Assembly: GCF_900110755.1 (NCBI RefSeq)
Contig: NZ_FOFF01000060.1
Coordinates: forward strand, 1 to 46,745
Source of the DNA: Streptomyces sp. yr375
GTDB lineage: Bacteria; Actinomycetota; Actinomycetes; Streptomycetales; Streptomycetaceae
DNA: 46,745 nt
Direction: 5' to 3'
The notes under the pieces are model-generated. The model saw nothing but the letters and a program-made list of their open reading frames with translations. It did no database searches and was not told the origin of the DNA. Within the stretch, counting starts at the first letter, position 1. Every line of letters begins with the position of its first letter. Of the stretch, positions 43,135-46,745 are shown one piece after another. A program made the position numbers and the translations under genes.

Positions 43135-44385
43135 GTGAGTCTCCTGCCGGAGCTGCGCTACCCCACGGTGACCGAACTGACCTTCTTTGCGCGGGCGTTG
43201 ACGACACACGAACCCGGCATGTGCGCGCTGCGACAGGTGGGGGTCTCCCGGGCGGGCCGGCCCCTGCACCTGCTGTCCGTGGGACACGCCCGGCGGGCCG
43301 TGCTCGTCGTCGCGGGCGCCCACGCCAACGAGCCGACCGGGGGTTCGACACTGCTGACCCTCGCCGAACGGGTGCTGCACGAGCGGGAGTTGAGGGACGG
43401 CACGTCCTGGCACTTCCTGCTCTGCGCGGACCCCGACGGGGCGAGTCTGCATGTGACGCCGGCACCGCGCAGCCTGCTGGAGTACCACCTCGGCTTCTTC
43501 CGGCCCGCCGTCCCGGAGCAGCCGGAGTGGTCCCCCGCCGTGCTGCCGCCGGACCGGCTGCCGCCCGAGACCCGCGCGCTGACCCGGGTCATCGACGAGC
43601 TGCGGCCCTACCTCCAGGTGACCCTGCACGGCACCGATCTCGGCGGTAGCTGGGTGCAGTTGACGAAGGACATACCGGGGCTCGCCGAGCCGTTCGCCAA
43701 GTCGGCGGCCCAGTTGCACATCCCGGTGGAGACGGGCGCGTCCGACGCGGTGGGCTGGCCGGCGTCCGGACCCGGCGTGCACGTGATGCCGGCCGCCGGG
43801 GCGGACGCGGCGTACCCGAGCATGCCGGACGACGCCCGGCACAGCACCTGGTACCACGCCCACCGTTACGGCGGCCTGACGGCGGTGGTGGAGGTGCCGA
43901 TGTGGGCGAGCGACATGGTGGACGACCCGGCCCCGCATCCCGACCCGGCCGCGGCGATCCGGCGGCTGGCACGGCGACTGCGGCAGGACGCGACGGAGGT
44001 GGAGCGGATCCTCGTAGAGGCGCTGCCGCGGCTGGAGGGCGTCGACGGGCCGCTGCTGCGGGCGGCCAGGTGGGCGCTGGAGCTGGTGCCGGGGCTGGCC
44101 GCGGACTGGACGGACACGCCGCCCGCCGCCACGACGATGGCGTACGTCGGCAGCGTGGACGCCTTCGCCCGCCGGCTGCCGCTGCGGGCGGCGGCGATGC
44201 TGTGGCGGGTCCTGCACGAGAGCGACGACCGCGCGGCCCCGCCCCTGGAGCGGCTCGTCGAGACCTGGAGCGACGCCTTCGCCGACCGTTTCGGGGCCCG
44301 CTGGGTGCCGTTGGAGCACCAGGTCGAGCACCAGTCCCGTACGGTCGTCGCGGCGGCCCTGCACGCCCGCGAACGGGCCGCGTAG
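43135..44385 (+). CDS. M14-family zinc carboxypeptidase-like protein (copy A)
   Basis: About 416 residues from GTG 43135 (the start is family-aligned at LRYPTV). The M14 zinc site is His63 and Glu66 (GAHANEPTGG) and His165 (TLHGTDLGG); the catalytic Glu is probably Glu253 in VVEVPMW. There is no signal peptide, unlike classical secreted carboxypeptidases, so it may act in the cytosol on peptides or amino-acid conjugates. It is a paralogue of the gene at 44939-46309 (shared RYPTV, VGVSRAG, HANEP and ESTWYH/HSTWYH blocks) and converges on it across the SSI gene. Confidence 0.85.
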   Translation: MSLLPELRYPTVTELTFFARALTTHEPGMCALRQVGVSRAGRPLHLLSVGHARRAVLVVAGAHANEPTGGSTLLTLAERVLHERELRDGTSWHFLLCADPDGASLHVTPAPRSLLEYHLGFFRPAVPEQPEWSPAVLPPDRLPPETRALTRVIDELRPYLQVTLHGTDLGGSWVQLTKDIPGLAEPFAKSAAQLHIPVETGASDAVGWPASGPGVHVMPAAGADAAYPSMPDDARHSTWYHAHRYGGLTAVVEVPMWASDMVDDPAPHPDPAAAIRRLARRLRQDATEVERILVEALPRLEGVDGPLLRAARWALELVPGLAADWTDTPPAATTMAYVGSVDAFARRLPLRAAAMLWRVLHESDDRAAPPLERLVETWSDAFADRFGARWVPLEHQVEHQSRTVVAAALHARERAA

Positions 44386-44394
44386 GGACGAAAT

Positions 44395-44438
44395 GGGGCG
44401 GCTGCGGGCACGCACACGCGCGTGCCCGCAGCCGCCCC
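44395..44438. terminator. Perfect 19-bp bidirectional terminator
   Basis: A 19-base arm (44395-44413, GGGGCGGCTGCGGGCACGC) pairs perfectly with 44420-44438 across a 6-base loop. It sits 9 bases past the stop of the plus-strand M14 gene and 30 bases past the stop of the minus-strand SSI gene, so it can end both convergent transcripts. Confidence 0.85.
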
Positions 44439-44468
44439 GGTCCCCCGCCGACCCGGCGAGCGGCCCGC

Positions 44469-44942
44469 TCAGACCTCGGGCACCTCTTCGTCGTCCAGGG
44501 CGAACACCGCTCCCGTCAGCGCCTCCCGTTCGCAGTCGTTGCCGAAGGTGCGCTGGTAGTCGACCGGGCGGCCGCCCCACCGGCCCTGCGCGCGGACGGT
44601 CACCGGGGCGTACACGAGCGGGCAGACGCGGCTGCCGTCCCCGGCGACGGAGTTCACGTCCCCGCCGGCTCTGGCCAGGACGTCGCAGGCCTCGGCGGCG
44701 CGGGAGTGGCCCTGGGGCGGGTCGCACAGCAGCAGCGTGCCGCGGGTGTCGCTGGACCGGGAGTCGCCACGGGTGACGGTGAGCTGGAGCCAGTTGCCGG
44801 AGAGGGCGTCGTCGGAGGCGGCCAGGGCCGGGGCCGCGCCCAGGGTGAGGAGGAGGGCGGCAGCGGCGGGCAGGGCGCGCCGTACGGCGGGCGCGGACCG
44901 GAGATCACGGAGCTGCCGGAGACCGTTGAGGAAGTTCGTCAT
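44469..44942 (-). CDS. Subtilisin inhibitor-like (SSI-family) secreted protease inhibitor
   Basis: 157 residues with a signal peptide ending near residue 42 (PAAAALLLTLGAAPALAA). The mature protein has the SSI pattern LTVTRGDS, LLLCDPPQGHSRAAEAC, VCPLVYAPVTV, GRWGGRPVDYQRTFGNDC, with disulfide pairs Cys73-Cys86 and Cys107-Cys137. The reactive bond aligns to Leu109-Val110, so P1 is Leu rather than Met, which suits subtilisin- or chymotrypsin-like proteases. ATGA overlap with the M14 gene upstream couples their translation. The residues before the signal peptide are long; a later start is possible. Confidence 0.9.
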   Translation of the reverse strand: MTNFLNGLRQLRDLRSAPAVRRALPAAAALLLTLGAAPALAASDDALSGNWLQLTVTRGDSRSSDTRGTLLLCDPPQGHSRAAEACDVLARAGGDVNSVAGDGSRVCPLVYAPVTVRAQGRWGGRPVDYQRTFGNDCEREALTGAVFALDDEEVPEV

Positions 44943-46309
44943 TCCCCGTGCATCGGCACGGCGGGCCGGGTACCCCAGTCCGACTCACCCGAACGGGCAC
45001 CGGCGGGTTCGGCCGCGTACCGGCCGGCCAGTGCGAACGCGGAGAGCACGACCCGCGTCTGGTACTCCGCCTGGCGTGCGACGGGGATCCAGCGCGCCCC
45101 GCACTCGTCCTGGTAGCCGGCGCACCAGGCGTCGATGAGCCCGTCCAGCTCCGGCAGCGCGCCGCAGGGGTCGTGTCCGGCGCCGGTGACGAGCTGGTGC
45201 AGCAGACCCGCCGTCCGGACGGCGATACGGCGGCCGGCGATGCGCAGCGCGGTCAGATGGCCGGTGCTGAGCGGCGGGAGCGGGCGGGCGGGGTCGGCGG
45301 TGGCGGGGTCCCAGGCGTCCGCGAGGCCGGGGCAGACCAGGAGGTAGTCGTCGACGGGGGCGAGCAGGCGGGCCGCGTCGGGGGTGCCGGCGAGGTGGGG
45401 CCGCACGCGCGCGAGGATGCGTTCGAGTACCTGGGCGTCGTGGCGCAGGACGGCGCTCACGGTACGCAGCACCGCGTCCCGGTCAGCGGGCGGCGAGCCG
45501 TCCTCGACGGCGGCGACGCCCCACATCGGCGCTTCGACGACCGCCGTGACGGTGCCGTGCCGGTGCGGGTGGTACCAGGTCGACTCGACGGCGGCCTCGG
45601 TGATGGCGGCGGCCAGATCGCCCGGGCGCGGCGGCGGGATCCGGTAGACGGCCGGTCCCAGGCGCGGCCAGTACAGGGTGTCGTAGGGGCCGAGTTCGCG
45701 GGGGATGCCGAGGCGGGCGGCGGTGTGGGCGACCCGTTGGGCGAGTCCGGGCAGGTCGCGGGTGAGTTCGACGAAGGCGCCGCCGATGTCGACGCCGTGC
45801 AGCGAGCACTGGAAGAAAGGTTTCAGTTCGTCCTGGAGGCCGAGCAGTGTGCGGGTTTCCGGCAGCGCGGCGGCGGCCGCGCCGTCGGGCAGCCACTCGG
45901 GCTGTTCCAGGAAGCCGGGCCGGAAGAAGTTCCGGAAGTGGCGGCCGAGGCTGTAGGGGCCGGACAGCCAGCCCTCGTTGCGGCGCAGGCCGTCGGGGTC
46001 GAGGCAGAGCAGCAGGTTCCAGGTGGCGTCGGCGCCGACGGTGAGCCGTGGGTCGTCGAGGACGCGGCGGGCCAGCCGCAGGACGGTGGCACCGCCGACG
46101 GGCTCGTTGGCGTGCGGTCCGGCCACCACGAGGGCCTGGCGGCTGCCCCGGCCGAGGGAGAGCAGCCACAGGGGCGTACCCGCGCGGGACACCCCGACGC
46201 GACGCAGCCGGACGTCCCCGGAGCTGCGGACGGCGAGCGCGGCGGCGCGGGCCGCGAGTTCGTCGACGGTCGGATAGCGGAGGAGCGGCGACAGGTCACA
46301 CCTCCACAA
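44939..46309 (-). CDS. M14-family zinc carboxypeptidase-like protein (copy B)
   Basis: About 456 residues if TTG 46309 is the start. A CTG at 46294 is preceded at the right distance by GGAGG and aligns better with the start of copy A. The zinc-site motifs are GPHANEPVGG and SLHGVDIGG, with VVEAPMW for the catalytic Glu; WYHPHRHG is shared with copy A. There is no signal peptide. It is first in an operon with the SSI inhibitor gene (4-base overlap). Function within the M14 superfamily is unknown. Confidence 0.83.
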   Translation of the reverse strand: MWRCDLSPLLRYPTVDELAARAAALAVRSSGDVRLRRVGVSRAGTPLWLLSLGRGSRQALVVAGPHANEPVGGATVLRLARRVLDDPRLTVGADATWNLLLCLDPDGLRRNEGWLSGPYSLGRHFRNFFRPGFLEQPEWLPDGAAAAALPETRTLLGLQDELKPFFQCSLHGVDIGGAFVELTRDLPGLAQRVAHTAARLGIPRELGPYDTLYWPRLGPAVYRIPPPRPGDLAAAITEAAVESTWYHPHRHGTVTAVVEAPMWGVAAVEDGSPPADRDAVLRTVSAVLRHDAQVLERILARVRPHLAGTPDAARLLAPVDDYLLVCPGLADAWDPATADPARPLPPLSTGHLTALRIAGRRIAVRTAGLLHQLVTGAGHDPCGALPELDGLIDAWCAGYQDECGARWIPVARQAEYQTRVVLSAFALAGRYAAEPAGARSGESDWGTRPAVPMHGE

Positions 46310-46470
46310 AGCGGCACCGTCGGTTCACCTGACGTGTCCGGTGTACGCACAGTGAGTCATGGGCCAGGGGTACGTCAACACCGCGACGGGGGGCTGGACT
46401 TGAGGAGGTTCGGGGCAATGGGCATCCGGCACCGGGGTCGATGGGCCGGGGGGCGACTCAGCGGCAGGGA

Positions 46471-46620
46471 GGCAAGTTCCGCCAGCAGAAGGCGGGTTGG
46501 GCTGCTGGGAGGCAAGTCCCGCCAGCGGGGGGCGGGTTCGGCCACTGGAAAACAAGTCCCGCCAGCAGAAAGTGGGTTGGGACACCGGAAGGCAAGTCCC
46601 GCCAGCGGGAGGAGGCTTCG
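46471..46620. repeat. 40-bp tandem repeat array
   Basis: The core GGCAAGTCCCGCCAGC (or a close variant) occurs at 46471, 46511, 46551 and 46591, an exact 40-bp period, with decayed copies continuing to about 46695. Each unit contains a CCCGCC...GGCGGG-type inverted repeat, so transcripts would fold into serial hairpins. The minus-strand open frame through it has repetitive sequence and a 13.3-codon period, so it is unlikely to be a gene. Confidence 0.75.
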
Positions 46621-46700
46621 CCCACCAGAGGCTCCCGCCAAGGGAAGGCGAGTTCGGCCGCAGGAAGGCACGTCCAGCCAACGAAAGACGGGTTCGTCCG

Positions 46701-46745
46701 CCAGGCGCGGGCGCAGACCGCCAGGCGCGGGCGCAGACCGCCAGG
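46701..46745. repeat. Perfect 20-bp tandem repeat at window end
   Basis: CCAGGCGCGGGCGCAGACCG occurs at 46701-46720 and 46721-46740, and the next copy begins at 46741 where the window ends. The array probably continues. Confidence 0.8.

Larger units (their letters stand above)
46310..46745. other. Right-end non-coding region with tandem repeats
   Basis: 436 bases without a supportable gene. The first ~130 bases should hold the promoter of the M14 copy B operon; the rest is the 40-bp repeat array and a 20-bp tandem repeat running off the window. Confidence 0.6.

Noticed and set aside
46325..46681. Minus-strand open frame of 118 codons through the right-end repeats
   Set aside because: It is generated by the 40-bp repeats, whose period is not a multiple of three, and it shows no domain or convincing start.
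46471..46745. CRISPR array
   Set aside because: The repeats are contiguous and degenerate without unique spacers, and no cas gene is present.

Overview
The window looks like a chromosomal segment of a Streptomyces (or a very close actinobacterium). The DNA is very GC-rich with strong third-position G/C bias, and GTG and TTG starts are common. Secreted proteins have actinobacterial signal peptides. Several families are typical of the genus: an SSI-type protease inhibitor, a DUF3152 protein, a SAV2148-type HEPN protein, an OleD-like macrolide glycosyltransferase, and a sulfite-reductase operon with an actinobacterial leader peptide. I see no tRNA, rRNA, CRISPR array, transposase, integrase or prophage gene.

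Layout. Positions 1-9160 hold mixed housekeeping and accessory genes: a kinase-fold protein, a VOC protein, an AraC regulator, a YihY/BrkB membrane protein with a Gly/Asn-rich tail, an AidB-like acyl-CoA dehydrogenase, a GAF-domain regulator, a secreted protein of unknown function and a GNAT acetyltransferase. Positions 9200-18800 are a compact assimilatory sulfur cluster on the plus strand. It runs: three dyads, a 27-codon leader peptide, a strong hairpin, sirA, a 59-aa zinc-ribbon protein, cysH, cysC, cysD, cysN, an SsuA/SsuC/SsuB-type ABC importer, and a CbiX-type chelatase. Together these import a sulfur source, activate sulfate to APS/PAPS, reduce it to sulfite and then sulfide, and supply siroheme for the reductase. 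Positions 18880-24690 carry a ketopantoate-reductase-like gene whose 3' end is repeated in tandem, a DUF1697 protein, an MMPL exporter and a macrolide glycosyltransferase. Positions 24690-28620 carry a response regulator, histidine kinase and GerMN-like lipoprotein operon, divergent from a DUF3152 putative zinc protease. Positions 28670-31770 are a CUT1-type sugar importer without an ATPase. An APH-like kinase, a DnaQ-like exonuclease and the SAV2148-type protein follow.

Positions 35080-42240 hold two adjacent secreted proteins that together look like one copper amine oxidase split in two. They are divergent from glgX and treY (glycogen debranching and trehalose synthesis). The divergent intergenic region contains an unusual array of 10-bp units in two opposed blocks. 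Positions 42280-46310 carry a hemerythrin-like protein with a near-consensus promoter and a short upstream ORF. Two paralogous M14 carboxypeptidase-like genes then face each other across a perfect bidirectional terminator, and the second is translationally coupled to an SSI-family protease inhibitor. The right end (46471-46745) is non-coding tandem repeat DNA.

The observations most worth following are the split copper amine oxidase, the opposed decamer array, the 67-bp repeats that copy a gene's C-terminal codons, the zinc-ribbon protein and three-dyad/leader control region of the sulfur operon, and the M14-SSI-M14 arrangement. All functional statements are homology inferences from reading the sequence; no database search was run.
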